From Anaspis maculata (Eukaryota; Arthropoda; Insecta; Coleoptera; Scraptiidae): a DNA stretch of 64,000 nucleotides. Each line of letters begins with the position of its first letter. The stretch's first letter is position 1. The position numbers were made by a program, and so were the translations under genes. Below are positions 23,601 to 35,500 of this stretch, piece after piece. The notes under the pieces are model-generated. The model worked only from the letters and a program-made list of their open reading frames with translations. It did not search any database and was not told where the DNA came from. The stretch covers positions 69,747,416-69,811,415 of the forward strand of contig OX421966.1 of the NCBI GenBank assembly GCA_949128115.1, written 5' to 3'.

Positions 23601-24929
23601 TTCACGGGGAATTCAATGCCTTTACAGTTGAGTTCGCTTTTAAATTGTTTATAATGCCTCACCCTATTCGGAGACTTGGTCGTACTGTGTGTGAAAGCCA
23701 GCACGCTCCACAAAAAACAGAGATTATCATTAGACCTGACGTTCACACACGCATGTTTTGTCTCGATCTCTCTAGGTAGCTTGATGTATGACGATCCTCG
23801 GATTGGTACGTATCGAGAAATGTCCAGCTCCATATGCGAGCAGGTAATCAGAGCCCAGCCTGAAATTAAGAAGGAGCAGGATAAGCACAACATTCAACAT
23901 TCGGTGCATGGTGTAAAAATAGGCAGAATATATATGTTTTTTATATTTACCACTATCTTTTACTTCGAAATTCCACATTTCCACGACGATATCGGCGAGA
24001 AGAGATTTGATTAGCGCATCTAGGTCTGTGCTGGAGTAGACATTTTTTGATTTCAGGTTATGACATTTGAGATCCACATTATTCGAAGTCTGATTGATAT
24101 ACTTTGCAAGGAGCGAGAGATTTATTTTTATACTCCCGTGAACGTTTAGCTCACGTTCCAAAAGCTCGCGAAGTTTGACGATGCTTTTCTCAAAAAATGT
24201 TTTGTAAATATCCCCGCTTTCATTATCTATGCGGTATGAAATAATCCTGTTTTTGAAGCATGTATTGATCACATGACAACCATCTTTCAGAGGGGTGAGA
24301 GATCCTTCTTTGTGCATGGTTGTACGAATATGACTTGCAAATGATTTCAGAGGTACTGTGATATTACACGTGCCACAATGTCTAAATAGCACGGCTCTTT
24401 CCACGTTTCCATCGGCTATCGAATCATTGGAACGTTTCCCGCTCGGCGGGGTCATACTTCGAAGATCTGGTTGAGTTTTCCCATCACTTCCGGGCAGCCT
24501 CTGTGGTGCAGGTGTTTTGCGGCACGCTGTCGACATCGTCTGCGTCAAAGCAGGTATTGTCGGATGGGTTCCTTGTTCCGTGTGTTGTACCCGAAGCGGT
24601 GATTGATACGCCATCGATGATAAAGGCATTGGTATCGACGATTGCGAAGGCTGGTGTGCTGTTTCAAGTATCGCGGCCGCCGACTTCGTCGAGGACAATT
24701 GAAATGGTACAGCCGTGGTTCTCGTTTGGCGATCCCTCTCGTGGTATTTCGATATAGCACCTGCGGCGAGAAGCTCACTCCTTTGCGCCCCACATAACGG
24801 CAGCTGTACGATCTTGACTGGTGTACGATCGGTTTTATTCGCATCCTGCTTCTTGGAACACGTTTTCATGTGTCGTTTTAAATTATCACCCCTCGTGAAA
24901 GTTTTCCGACAGCGCTCGCATCGTATCAT
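20645..24929 (-). CDS. Protein-primed type B DNA polymerase of E1 (spliced)
   Basis: Predicted exons on the minus strand are 24,929-23,951 and 23,859-20,645, joined across a 91-bp intron (GTAAAT...TTTCAG), for about 1,397 aa. The N-terminus has a C2H2-type finger (CERCRKTF...H..TC) and a basic, low-complexity region. A second CxxC...H..C finger follows near residues 495-516. Exonuclease motifs are MDFES (D at about 559), CHNLSKYDAHLF and YLKSDCLILTD. Polymerase motifs are A (DVTSLYGATMSYSLP), B (QINANYGK) and C (YMDTDS, about 1,211). No internal stop is seen, so it may be functional. The gene is convergent with the plus-strand E1 genes. A possible 3' splice site just upstream of the ATG suggests a further 5' exon. 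Confidence 0.88.
23860..23950 (-). other. Intron in the E1 DNA polymerase gene
   Basis: On the minus strand it begins GTAAATATAAAAAAC and ends CTTAATTTCAG. Joining restores a continuous DSG-WAL stretch that is conserved in Polinton polymerases; the unspliced frame runs into non-homologous sequence. Without splicing, the zinc-finger half and the catalytic half lie in different frames. Confidence 0.75.
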
Positions 24930-25199
24930 TTTTCTGATTCTGTGGAAAAAAATAGATCCTGATATTATAAAGTCTAAGTTGATGGTGAAATTAGCACAAG
25001 GCATATCCTGATTATACCATAATTGAAATATGTACTTACGTTTGAAAATTATCACACCTTCCGATCAACGGGAAAACTCTATACGAAATTTCCGTTTCAG
25101 TCCTTCAAACCAACCCGCGACCCACCCCTCCCACCTCTTTCTGACGATGGAATTTAAAATAAACTGTGCGACTGTATAGATCTCGAGCGACTACACCGC

Positions 25200-25942
25200 G
25201 TACGCCTGCTGGACGATGTTTTTCCCATATGCATATCGAGAGAAAGGGGTATGATTAAACCCGATTGGTCGCCGTGTTACTGAGTCCAACCCTTCAGGCC
25301 CCCGCGAAGATAAAAATTATTTCCTTCGTGGCCTGGGAGCTAACGTCGGAGAGTGGATTTTTTTTTTCCTCCGTCGTCCTGACCGCCTCTGGCACATCGA
25401 ACGGTCAGGTAGGTTTTAATTAAGTCCCACGGTCCTCTAGCAATAAAAATTTCCTAATTCGGAGATTCATATGCAGGAATGCTGTGACGTAGCGAGCAAA
25501 TAGAAAAATTAGGTACCTCATCTCAGAAAAATTAGGTACCTCATCTAATTTTTTTAAAACGTTGTGCGCCTCTCTGTAGGTAAGTAAGAGCTATCTATTT
25601 CATATTCTCCCTCCTTGCTATGATTAAAACATTGCGACGTAGCGGTCATATAGAAAAATTAGGTATCTCCTCTCAGTGTTTTTTTTTTTTTAAAGCGTCG
25701 TGCATCCCTTCGTTCCCATGTTGTGAGCGTCGATAAATGAAACCGTACACCGAAGCGCGAGCAAATAGAAAAATTAGGTACCTCATCTCAGAAAAATTAG
25801 GTAGCTCATCTAATTTTTTTAAAACGTTGTGCGCCTCTCTGTAGGTAAGTAAGAGCACAGCAGACGGTTCTCTCTCAAACCTCTGCGTTTGGCCGGGCCA
25901 CCACTGCATAGGATGATAGACAGAGATGTGGGAGCGAAATAG

Positions 25943-25999
<57 letters not shown>

Positions 26000-26770
26000 A
26001 TGCAGCGCTCATGCCCCCAATATGTGCAAGGACCTCCGACCATCAGGACCTTGCGAAGGACCTACCTTTGTGACTCCTTCGCATGTTCGATTGGAAGCAG
26101 CCATAAAACACGATCCGGCGGTTTTGTGCCGTGCAGAGCAGGTAGAACCGAGCGCGAGAGGAGAAGACCTACCGCTGTGCGCTTGGTCGAGCTGTGTTAA
26201 GAGGATGGCAGCGCTTCATCTCGCTCTTACCAATATAGCGCAAACGGTGTCGGAGGAGGTTCGACTGAGAAGACACGATGGCACATGCACCTGCCATTGT
26301 CTCTAGAGGCTTGCATCGGTGGAGCTATGTACACGAGGAGGGAACGCGACCCGTACGCTCCATCTCGCTCCTTCAACCGCAGAACAAATGGAAACGACGA
26401 AGGTTCGACTGAGAAAGCGTGTTGGCACGCTCACCTACCACTGCCTCTGCTTGCACCTGCAGCGGTAGGCATGAAGAGGAGGAGGAGGAGGAAAGCGAGG
26501 GTCCAGGTAAACCGCGGGTTCAAGCTCGCAACGGTAAAACTGGTGTGCACATACTCTCAGGGTGTTATTACCTCTCTAGTAATTACCTCAATAATTAATG
26601 AGCTCGGTTTCAGGATCCTGACCCATATCACGTCTCTATAGCACCCGGCGTCGTACCCTAAAGAGTGTACTGTAGAGCGGTAGGACCGGTCTAATTACCG
26701 ACGTCGTAATTACCTCCTCTGTAATTACAGGTAATGAGACTTGATTCAGTCGCCCTCTTCTCTCTCTACT
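25200..26770. repeat. E1 right terminal inverted repeat
   Basis: This is the inverse of 15,303-17,462 without the 563-bp left-only segment. The terminal 130 bases match the left end base for base by eye, and frames of 118 and 77 codons are the same in both arms. The (CT)n run at 25,943-25,998 is shorter than the left (GA)n run. Near-identity suggests recent insertion or arm-to-arm conversion. Confidence 0.9.
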
Positions 26771-26776
26771 CACTTG
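26771..26776. repeat. Target-site duplication of E1, right copy (CACTTG)
   Basis: An exact repeat of 15,297-15,302, directly following the terminal ...CTCTCTACT of E1. Confidence 0.92.
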
Positions 26777-27130
26777 CTTTGACGATGCTGATTGTTGGTG
26801 AGCGTTCGGCTCTTCTTGCTTCTGTGTCTCTTTCTTTTGTGTCGTCTTCACTGGGTCTTTGACTTTTTTTTTAAATTGGTTTTTGGTGTATGAGCCTCCT
26901 TTTGTTCCTTGACCGCTTTGCAACCTCCATATGTTACTCCGTGATGTTTACACCTCGAGAACCACGGAGGAGCTCATACTTTCCCACGTGATGACTGATG
27001 ACCCTCTTCGCTGCAGTTGGGGCGGAGATTTGACCTGTTGGTGCCTCTGCAATCATGTGCCATGTGGCCTTTCTTCCAACAACGGAAGCATCTGTTGCTT
27101 CTTATCTATTCGGCAGTTGCTCCAGCCTGA
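26777..27130 (-). pseudogene. Non-LTR retrotransposon zinc-knuckle region, right part
   Basis: The minus-strand translation carries a CCHC zinc knuckle (CFRCWKKGHMAHDC, about 27,100-27,055), a second cysteine pair and a lysine-rich tail. The tail frame (26,923-26,777) continues in phase into the endonuclease-like frame at 15,302 once E1 and one CACTTG are left out. The two parts are therefore one retroelement split by E1. In-frame stops upstream of the knuckle mark it as decayed. Confidence 0.6.
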
Positions 27131-27329
27131 TTCAATTCTCCCATTAGCTTGAGCAACTTTGTGGAAAGATTCTCTTTCCACTTAATAGTGGCGACTTGTG
27201 TATCAGCTTTGTGATTTCCATGGTCAATTCTTCGATCCTTCTGTATACGATGATGGGCTACAGCCAGTAGAATCAATGCGTCAGGTATTAGATCGAATTG
27301 AGGATGCATGGAGGACGTTTACACAATGA

Positions 27330-27560
27330 GTTCGGTTATTCAGCTACACGTTCGAATAAAGCAGAGAAATTTGTTTGCAGTTTTTGTAGATTTTGAGCCT
27401 GCCTTTGGCAGCGTGAATCACTCAATCCTCTGGCAAAAAATTGTGTAATGAAGGAGTTACCTCGAGAACTCCTCGAGTTATGAAAAGTCTACATGATCGC
27501 GCAATCGTGAACATCAAGGTGACGGATTGAACTTCCCAAGGACAGGGTCCCTGAATTGGT
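27330..27560 (+). pseudogene. Non-LTR reverse transcriptase fragment
   Basis: The plus-strand translation includes LFAVFVDFEPAFGSVNH, the well-known RT motif around the first catalytic aspartate. A weaker MKSLHDRAIVNIKV segment in another frame fits the following helix. Stops at about 27,447 and later, plus a frame change, show it is dead. It is oriented opposite to the retroelement at 26,777-27,130. Confidence 0.6.
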
Positions 27561-27869
27561 GAGATCTTGACTAACGGAAAGTGAGACCCTGGTGAGTTGG
27601 GACTGGTGTTTCCAACTGAACCTTGTCGATGAAAATATTCGATGGAGTTTCTGCGCCTGTGTTCTAAATCTCCCTACCTGCGCTGGTGAATGCTTCATCA
27701 CTGAGACACAAAGCCTTTTGTTGGGCATCTTTGGCAGCTGCAACGTCTTGTCTGTGAGCTACGGCTCTCTGAAGATGCGTTCCGGCTTCTTTCGGGTGTG
27801 GACTTAGAACCCCCAAAAGACAGAGACGAAACAAAAGAGATCCGAGCCCTTGGGCCTCGCCTTGATATT

Positions 27870-28200
27870 GCTACGAGCGACGATTCGCCTGCATTCTGGT
27901 GGACACGCGATATTTCTAGGCTCTGCCACGGTCGCAGTGGACAAATGCGCGGAGCCCTGGACATTTCTAGAGTGTGCGAGGTGGCATTGAGATGCATGGA
28001 GACTCAAACGCCCGATCAAGACACATCTGTCCATTTGGCGGCGGCGCCGGCTCTAGAGCACGGCAGAATCATGCGCGAGATGTGTGGGATTGTTCGGGAG
28101 TCGAGTCGCTTAGAAAATCGTATGCCGGGTCACTGTCGAGTTTGCTGGAAGATGATGGAAAGTTCGGGAACACTAATCGGAGGCCTATATGAGGCATCAA
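27870..28200 (+). repeat. LTR-like repeat, copy 1
   Basis: This stretch and 32,209-32,520 are diverged copies in the same orientation. Shared blocks include CTACGAGCG, GCATTC.GGT, ACACGCGAT.TTTCTAG, GATCAAGACACATCT and CTAGAGCACGGCAGAAT. The second copy starts TGTTACGAGCG, a start typical of insect LTRs. The two copies flank M13 copy B. They may be solo LTRs. Confidence 0.55.
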
Positions 28201-28807
28201 CCGTCAGCTCACGAGCAGTATTGAATTGGAATGCGAAGTGGTAGCGAGTGGATAAAAGCGAAGCACCTGCGATATTTCCAAGTGCATAGTTGCTGGCGTG
28301 TATTTATTGTAGCACACAGTGATCAACAGTGTGTGTTTTAAAACGATCGACTCAATTATATCCGAGCCCGTACGCGAAATACGTAACAGTACAAAATACA
28401 ATACCCCACTGCCTTCTATTTTGTGTACTGAGGCATTGCTGACAATTTTTTTCTTGCTGCATATCTTGCGTAACACATTGAAAAAACAAATAAAACAGTG
28501 ATCAGTCATCATCGCCACTTTCAGGATTAGGTGTAGGTACTTATCACTTTCAAATTTTACTTGAAGCTCTTTTTTTCCTCCAACATTTGTATCACTGCGC
28601 ATATTATTATTGAGTATAATTTATACCCACAGACAATAGCAATGACAAATAATCGAATACCAAAAAAAAAATTAGTACTTGGGTACTTAAAAACTCATAA
28701 AAAAAATGTTCAGATGTCGCGTCTCGTAATTACCTACACTGTTGTGGAAAACCTCATAAGCACATCGTGTCCTCACTCGTGTCAGCTTTGTTCATCTAGG
28801 TGCCAAA

Positions 28808-31419
28808 ATGAAAACACTACTGAAACTGGCGTAAGTAAATTTTTCTAATATTTACCATTGCTGGTAATTAATTTTGTTCTCGACCTTATGAATCAAGAAC
28901 CACTTTTCCCATTGCGAAGATTTACTTTATCGTCGTGATCTCTGCTAAGTCCATACTACCAGGTGAGTGTTTTCTATAATATGTTAGGATACAAACAACC
29001 ACAAAGACCTTTGAAAAAGTTCCAGTTGCTGAAACAACGGACTTACCAGTTGATCGGAATGTTGACCCCTGCGATAATTTTTACGAATTTGCTTGTGCAA
29101 GGTTCATACGCGATAATCCCATACCAGAAGAGAAATCCTTCATAAGTCAGTTTTCTATCATCGAGTAAATTTACTCATATTCACCATTTTCAAGTTAATC
29201 CTTATAATAATTATGTGTTGTCAGTGATTTGATGGTGGAAAAATTGAGGAGTTTGCTAGAGGCACCAGTCGATGTAGAAGAGCTGCGACCTTTTCAGCTA
29301 ACAAAATCCATGTACCAAGCTTGCATGAATACAAATAACATCAAAGCGAATTCAGCAGTTGCCCTCAAAAGGATAATCAAAAACATCGGCGGTTGGCCAG
29401 TGATCGAAGGTGAAAACTGGAATGTTGGAGACGTGTTCAATTGGCAAATAACCGCCTACCAGCTATCGAAAAGTGGTTTTGAGTTGGGTTATAACGCATT
29501 TTTCCAAGTCTTTGTCGATTCTCATCCTAGAAACTCGACCAGTTTTCTCGTTCATGTAAGCTAGATGGCAAAACTGATCATTTTATCGATGATTTGACTT
29601 TTCACAAACAGATTATGCAGCCAACTGGAATCATTCCCGACAAGTTGATGAAAAAAGGGTGGGAAGAACCAGTGGTTGAGGCTTATTACGAATATATGAA
29701 AAAGGTTGCGAAAAAGCTCGGAGCTGATCAACACGATTTGGATGAAGAAATGAAGGCGGTGATCGAATTGGAAATTTCGATATCCAAAGTAAATCTCTTG
29801 CTAGAAAACCGTTCATACTACATATTTATTGTTGCAGATTAAAATTCCTGAAGAACAAAAGAGAGATTTATCGACAACTGTAAACTTGATGACAATTCAA
29901 GATATGCACGAGAAATATCCTTATGTAGATTGGTTGAGCTATATTGACAACGTTATGCACCCTGAGATGAAAGGTCACCTTGATGATGTGGTCAACGTCA
30001 GAGAGCCCAAATACTTACAAGAATTGAAAAACGTACTTGAAGGACAAGCACAAAGGTTATGTGATTTTGGTGAAGTTTTGAACAGTTTCTATATCATCCA
30101 GTTATGTTACAGAAACCTAGCTAATTACATGCACTGGCAAGCGATTCTTTCTGTAGTAGCTTATATGGATGAAGAAATGAGAGAATGGGAATTATCGGTA
30201 ACAGAACTATTGAATGGGATGGAGAAAAGACCACCAAGGTGGCAGGAATGTACAACTACCCTTATTTCTAAGTATGGACCAATTTTCTGAAGATACAGTA
30301 CCAAAAGTAATTTTTGATTATTACAGATTTGAAGTAGCAGTTGGAGCTTTATACGTTCGTAACTTTTTTGATGCCGAGTCAAAAGTGGTTGTAGCCGACA
30401 TGGTTCACAACATAAAAAGAGAATTGGAAGAAAACATCAATGGATTGCGTTGGATGGACGATGCCACCAAGGAACAAGCATTGAAAAAAAATGAGGCCAT
30501 GCAATTTGCCATAGCTTACCCAGATGAACTTTTAGATGATACAAAAATAGAAAATTATTATCAAAAAGTACGAAATGCTTTTGTGCGTAATAACCTCATT
30601 GGTATCTTTCAATTATTCCCAGCTCAACATCAATCCTGAAAACTATTTGGAATCAATGTTGAACGTATCCGTAATGAGAACTGGGTTAGTTTTGAACATC
30701 GACCAACCTCTGAGCTCCATTTCTTGGCAAAACTTCAATCCAGTGGATGTTGATGCTAGATACTTGTTCGATCGCAACACTTTTCAAATGTTTGCCGGAG
30801 CTCTTCAAGGAGTTTTTTTCTCCAGCTCCAGACCTTCATGCATGAACTACGGCTCCATGGGCATGGCAATCGGGCATGAGATGATGCATGGGTTCGACGA
30901 CCAAGGCAGCCAGTACGACGAGAATGGCAACTTGTCCGACTGGTGGGAATCAGAAACCAAAAAAACATTTGCTGCGAAAGCGAAATGTTTTATAGATCAA
31001 TACGGGAACTTTACCGTACCAGAAATTGATTTAAAGGTCCGAAAAGAACTCACTGAATTCAGTTACTCACAGTCTGTTTTTTCCAGCTGAATGGAATCAA
31101 CACTCAAGGAGAAAACATAGCGGATAACGCTGGAGTGAAGCTGGCGTATCTGGCCTACAAGGAATGGGCTGCGAAACACGAGGAGGGTCTTCCGCAAGTG
31201 AACTACACACCGGAACAGCTTTTTTGGATGTCCTACGGAATGGCTTGGTGCATCAATGACAAAGCGGAACAACTCAAAATTGATGTGCTGGACGACACTC
31301 ACTCTCCACACCGCTATAGAGTGAACGTCCCTCTCATGAATTCCGAATATTTCGCCAAGGATTTCAACTGTCCGATTGGATCCTTCATGAATCCAAAAAA
31401 TAAATGTATTGTTTGGTAG
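28808..31419 (+). CDS. M13 family metallopeptidase (neprilysin-like), copy B
   Basis: Nine exons: 28808-28830, 28898-28962, 29026-29164, 29225-29555, 29612-29788, 29838-30271, 30327-30567, 30623-31036 and 31087-31419. They total 2,157 nt with consistent phases, giving 718 aa, near the family norm of about 750. The product is a zinc endopeptidase expected to cleave small peptides outside the cell. A hydrophobic [17 protein letters not shown] segment at about 13-29 acts as signal or anchor, and a CDNFYEF motif follows. The zinc site is HEMMH at 555-559, with E617 and D621 in GENIADN; the C-terminus is CIVW. The usual NAYY substrate-binding motif reads DARY here. The ATG is set by exon 1; the ATG used in copy A exon 2 is ATT here, so the upstream start is preferred. 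Confidence 0.88.
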
Positions 31420-31422
31420 AAC

Positions 31423-31428
31423 AATAAA
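31423..31428 (+). terminator. Polyadenylation signal of M13 copy B
   Basis: An AATAAA lies four bases after the stop codon, conserved in all three copies. Confidence 0.7.
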
Positions 31429-32208
31429 GCTCAGAATACCAACCAACAATGATTAAATCATATTTGAAAAAGTTATGCCGTCCCAAGATGAGAGTAGTGG
31501 AACCGCAAGAAGAAAAACAACACTGACAACCGACTAGTATCAAGTAGAAGTAGAACCTCAACATTCATGATCGCGACAGATACTCTGCAAGAAAAATTGA
31601 TATCGATTTTTTTTTAGCTTAACTGAAAGAAAGCAGTTCGCTGCGGAACACGCCGTTCATCAATACTGTAAAATCGACCGATAAACTCTCAGAGTTGCCC
31701 ATTAATTTTGAAATGATCGCACAAAAGACAGCGAATGGTCCAATACCAACTGAAGTTTATTATTATTGTAAAACGAATGGCTCCACAAATGCGGTTCTAA
31801 GAACTTTAATCGTATTTCCAACGTAGACTTAAATGAACTGCATTTAGAACAAGGATGATTGTATTGTGTGGGGTGTACGAGTATTCTGTAAAAAACAACA
31901 TTCCATAAACGCTTTGGTAGGCGAAAATTCCTGACAGCCATTGGCTGCTGCCTAGGTAATAAAAGCGCAACAGAGCCTTTATGGAATGTAATTTTTTTAG
32001 AGAGTCGCACCATAAATAATCCAACTTCACCGTCCAATTTGCGCTGAAATTTTTCAAAATCAATGGCATTGCTATTGCTTATTATTGGTGAGGTTATTAG
32101 ACCTCATTGTCATCGTGATATTGAACAGATGTGTGGGAATTGTAAGATGTGAAGAATTCTTAAAAATAATATTCAGGACCATTGCTCTCCATGGAAATAA
32201 TTCATATT

Positions 32209-32520
32209 GTTACGAGCGGCGATCCCGTGCATTCCGGTAAACACGCGATCTTTCTAGATTCTTCCATCCATTAGGTCGCGGTGTAGATACAAGTGCGGAG
32301 CTCTGGGTATTTTTTCCGTTCCGTATTTTGGGTATACGCGATGGCTTGGCATTGGGAACCTTCAACGCTCGATCAAGACACATCTATTCATTTTGGCGGA
32401 GGCGCCGGTTCTAGAGCACGGCAGAATTACACGGGTATGGAAACAGTACGTTGGGTCGCTGTGTAAACTGCTGGAGAATGCATGGAACATTCAAGATGAA
32501 TTAGTCGGACCTGTAGGAAA
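32209..32520 (+). repeat. LTR-like repeat, copy 2
   Basis: A diverged copy of 27,870-28,200 starting TGTTACGAGCGGCGATCC. No internal retroelement genes lie between the two copies, only M13 copy B, so they are better read as separate solo LTRs than as the two ends of one element. Confidence 0.5.
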
Positions 32521-32599
32521 CATGTGTAATTTTGTGCGGGTGTATGTAATTTTTGCTTCTTTTATTGACGCGTTTTACCACTTTTGGTCTTTCAGTTGA

Positions 32600-35500
32600 A
32601 AGTTCATTTCGCATAATTTATGCGGTCTCTTGAAAAATATGTCTTTTTATTGTATTAATTAGAAAAAAAACACGAGTTCTTTATATTTTGTGGGCTGAAT
32701 TCAACCGTACGGTGTGTGTCGCCCCTTGATTCACTTTCAGGACCGGACTCAAATTATTTGATTGATGACTCTTTGAATATTTCAACTCATATTTTGTCAA
32801 ATATGTACTTTCAAATCAGGCACGTGACTAGAGTTGATTTTGAATATTTCTTTTTGTCGGTACGAGATTATCTGCGCTATTTAATTGTTTTAGTTTTTCA
32901 TGTGTAACCGAGTGTGTAACTATGATTATGAGACTATTTTGATTTGTTTGACATGGATGTACCTACCTACAATTGATTAGTGTAAAAATTTGGTTTCCAA
33001 CGCCATATGCGTACCTGATATGTCATAATCTTTGTGTCAATATCAGAGCCCTCCATCTGTTTTGGTTCTCAAATATTTCTCCTTTCGTTTGTTTGATTAT
33101 AATGACGCACTGTTACTTTGCAAATGGCGCTTGCGAGTATGATTGAGCCTTGATGTACCCATTTTATTAACATTTTCTTGAATACCGTGAAAGTCCTATT
33201 TCGTGTCATCACCCGCTTCCGCTCAACCTAATTTGACTGTTTTCAATGTTTTGTTCTTGCTTGCACATGTGTCATTGGGTCCTACCGTCCAAGCAGCGGA
33301 CACACTAGAAAGCTCAATGATCATTAAGCACGGAACGTAATTGAGTTTATTCACTACCATTATGGTTATAGACTCATTAGTATTACTGACTTTCAAAAAG
33401 TTGAAAAAAGACGCTTTGTTGATGATTTTTTTCCGCCTCCGAAATCACTTTCCGCCCCGGTTAGAGGACGGAATCATATTTCATTTGTGAGTTTTCATGA
33501 AATAAGATCGTATATGTCCGAACATACGATTATATTTTACTCAGTTCTCGTGACGAACAAATCGTATCTTAAGATACGATTTTATTGAGCTCAATTAAGA
33601 GTTACGATCTTCAAAAAAGTTCCAATTTTTTTTTTGCTCTATGAACACAACCAGTCGTTAGAGCATATATTCTTTAGTGGGTCTGCATATAAATCTCAAA
33701 ATAGCTAAAAATGAAGTTACGATGCTATAAGATGCGCAGATGGATGACGGAATGACAGGTGTGGAGGGGCTCGAATCGAAAATTCAAACGCAGTTTTATG
33801 AGGTGAGGGTGCCAGTTATTATCATGGTATGGTGTTTATGATATGATTACTATTATTATTGATGATTCTAATAGCCTTATTGACTTTTTAAACTCAGAAT
33901 CTTCATCTAACCATTCTAAATGGTTGTGAATAAAATAGTATACATACTCTCGGCGGTAATTGCTTCACTCCTGCTTCGAGCGTATCTTGCTCTCAGCAGT
34001 AATGAAGCACTTCCCGCCTCGGTATGTAATATACTATTCCCGTGCTGTCACCAAGACAGTGTTATAAACAGGATGATAAATGTGTGATAAGAAACTATAA
34101 GGGGATGGAGGGGGTTGCATGGTAATATAAAAGGATTTTCCATTAGTCGAAAAGATCCCACCGTTTGCCACAATTGTAACAAATAGGATAATTAAATATT
34201 GAAGATAACTTTGAAAGAAGGGGTTGAGGGTTAAATATGAATAATAATAAAAGTGAATTCAGTTTTATGTACTGGGGGAACATCCCACTGTATGTAACCA
34301 TTGTAATAAATCGAGTAAAAATTATACAAGATAAGGGGGTATTTTCAAATATGAAATTGCGGTTTACGATCGACGCAATTGAAATATGTCAAAGACATTT
34401 CCAAAGTAATAATTGATATGAAAATACCACCAACTGCAAAACTGGGGGTGGTTGGTGTTCAAATAAACTAAACAACGTAAACACAATAAAGTAGGTATGT
34501 ATGATAATAAGTATTACAGGTTCCTGTACTTTATGTACTGCTTGGGGGAACTATAGTAGGTCGATGACCCTATGTGGTCGTTCAGAATAGGGGTTGCTTA
34601 AATCTAAGGGTAGTAACGTGACTGCCACCACTGTACTCACTTACTTCAGATGGAGAGACAGATCCATAGGGGGAGGGGAACAGACCATCTGGGTGCATCT
34701 TGCGGGTTTAATCTGGGTTGGGATAGCGTGCGTCTATTTCTCTATTTTTGGCTTTAACTCTTCGGGTAGGCGTTTATCTTGAGTCCGGCAGACGAGGCAT
34801 TTAGATCGAGTAGGAACCTCCAGCTCAACTATCTGTCTACGTAAGGGGTGGTCAGGCAAACAAAGACTTTCAAAACAAACATTATATATTCAAATAAGCA
34901 AAATTGAAAAGTACAAATACTGCATAGATTTACTATCAAAACTAGCATTAGAAAATATTCACAAAAGCAGCCATCCACGTGGCTTAAAAAGATTAGGTAG
35001 TAAACAAAACAAACTCAGCTGACGCTGTGACGTTTGAATGACGTAATTGACATTTAGTGACAGTGTCGGCAAAGCAGAGTTCCGCGCTCTAGCTCGCGCT
35101 CACACGAGCAGAGGGCGTTACCCACTGCTTTACACTACGCTACAATTTCCATGGTCAAACGATTCATTTAGAACGAACGTGAGAGAGTAATGCAACAACT
35201 ATCGCGATGCCGTTTTGGCGTTTATCCGACATGGCTCGGGCACATGACGTAAGTGGGGATACGACAAAGAGAGAGGGAGAGAGAGATTTCAGAGCATGAG
35301 AGAACGAGTTATAGCAGATGATCATTTCTTCGTCCGTGAGAATACAAGTTTAGATAGATTTCACCTTATATGGTGACATCACACTACAAAAAGAACTCTA
35401 ATTTTACGATCCACTCTGGGACGGATACCATCAGAGAATCGCTCGCGAGAACACGGGGTAGTATTCTTTAGGGCAACGCGTCCAGTTCATGTGTAGTACA

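Larger units (their letters stand above)
15303..26770. mobile_element. Polinton/Maverick-type element E1 (11.5 kb, polB, no virion genes)
   Basis: The element is defined by long terminal inverted repeats starting AGTAGAGAGAGAAGAGGGCG at both ends and by a 6-bp CACTTG duplication. It contains a spliced type B DNA polymerase (minus) and, on the plus strand, a 114-aa OB-like protein, a 103-aa helical protein and a two-exon W-EDS protein. No integrase, packaging ATPase, capsid or protease gene is visible between the repeats; complete Polintons are usually 15-20 kb and carry all of these. Opposite-arm sequences look identical wherever compared, apart from one simple repeat and one 563-bp gap, so insertion was probably recent. 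It could be a deletion derivative moved by helper proteins. Confidence 0.9.
28405..31830 (+). repeat. Segmental duplication unit carrying M13 copy B
   Basis: It matches about 41,190-44,630 through the upstream flank (CTGCCTTCTATTT, then TTGAGGCATTGCTG-like sequence), all exons and introns, and the downstream flank (AGTAGTGGAACCGCAAGAAG, then GACCGATAAACTCTCAGAG). Copy A shares the gene but little of the flanks, so the B-C duplication is more recent. Confidence 0.75.

Noticed and set aside
27870..32520. One complete LTR retrotransposon with M13 copy B inside
   Set aside because: No gag or pol sequence lies between the repeats, and the gene copy belongs to a separate segmental duplication.
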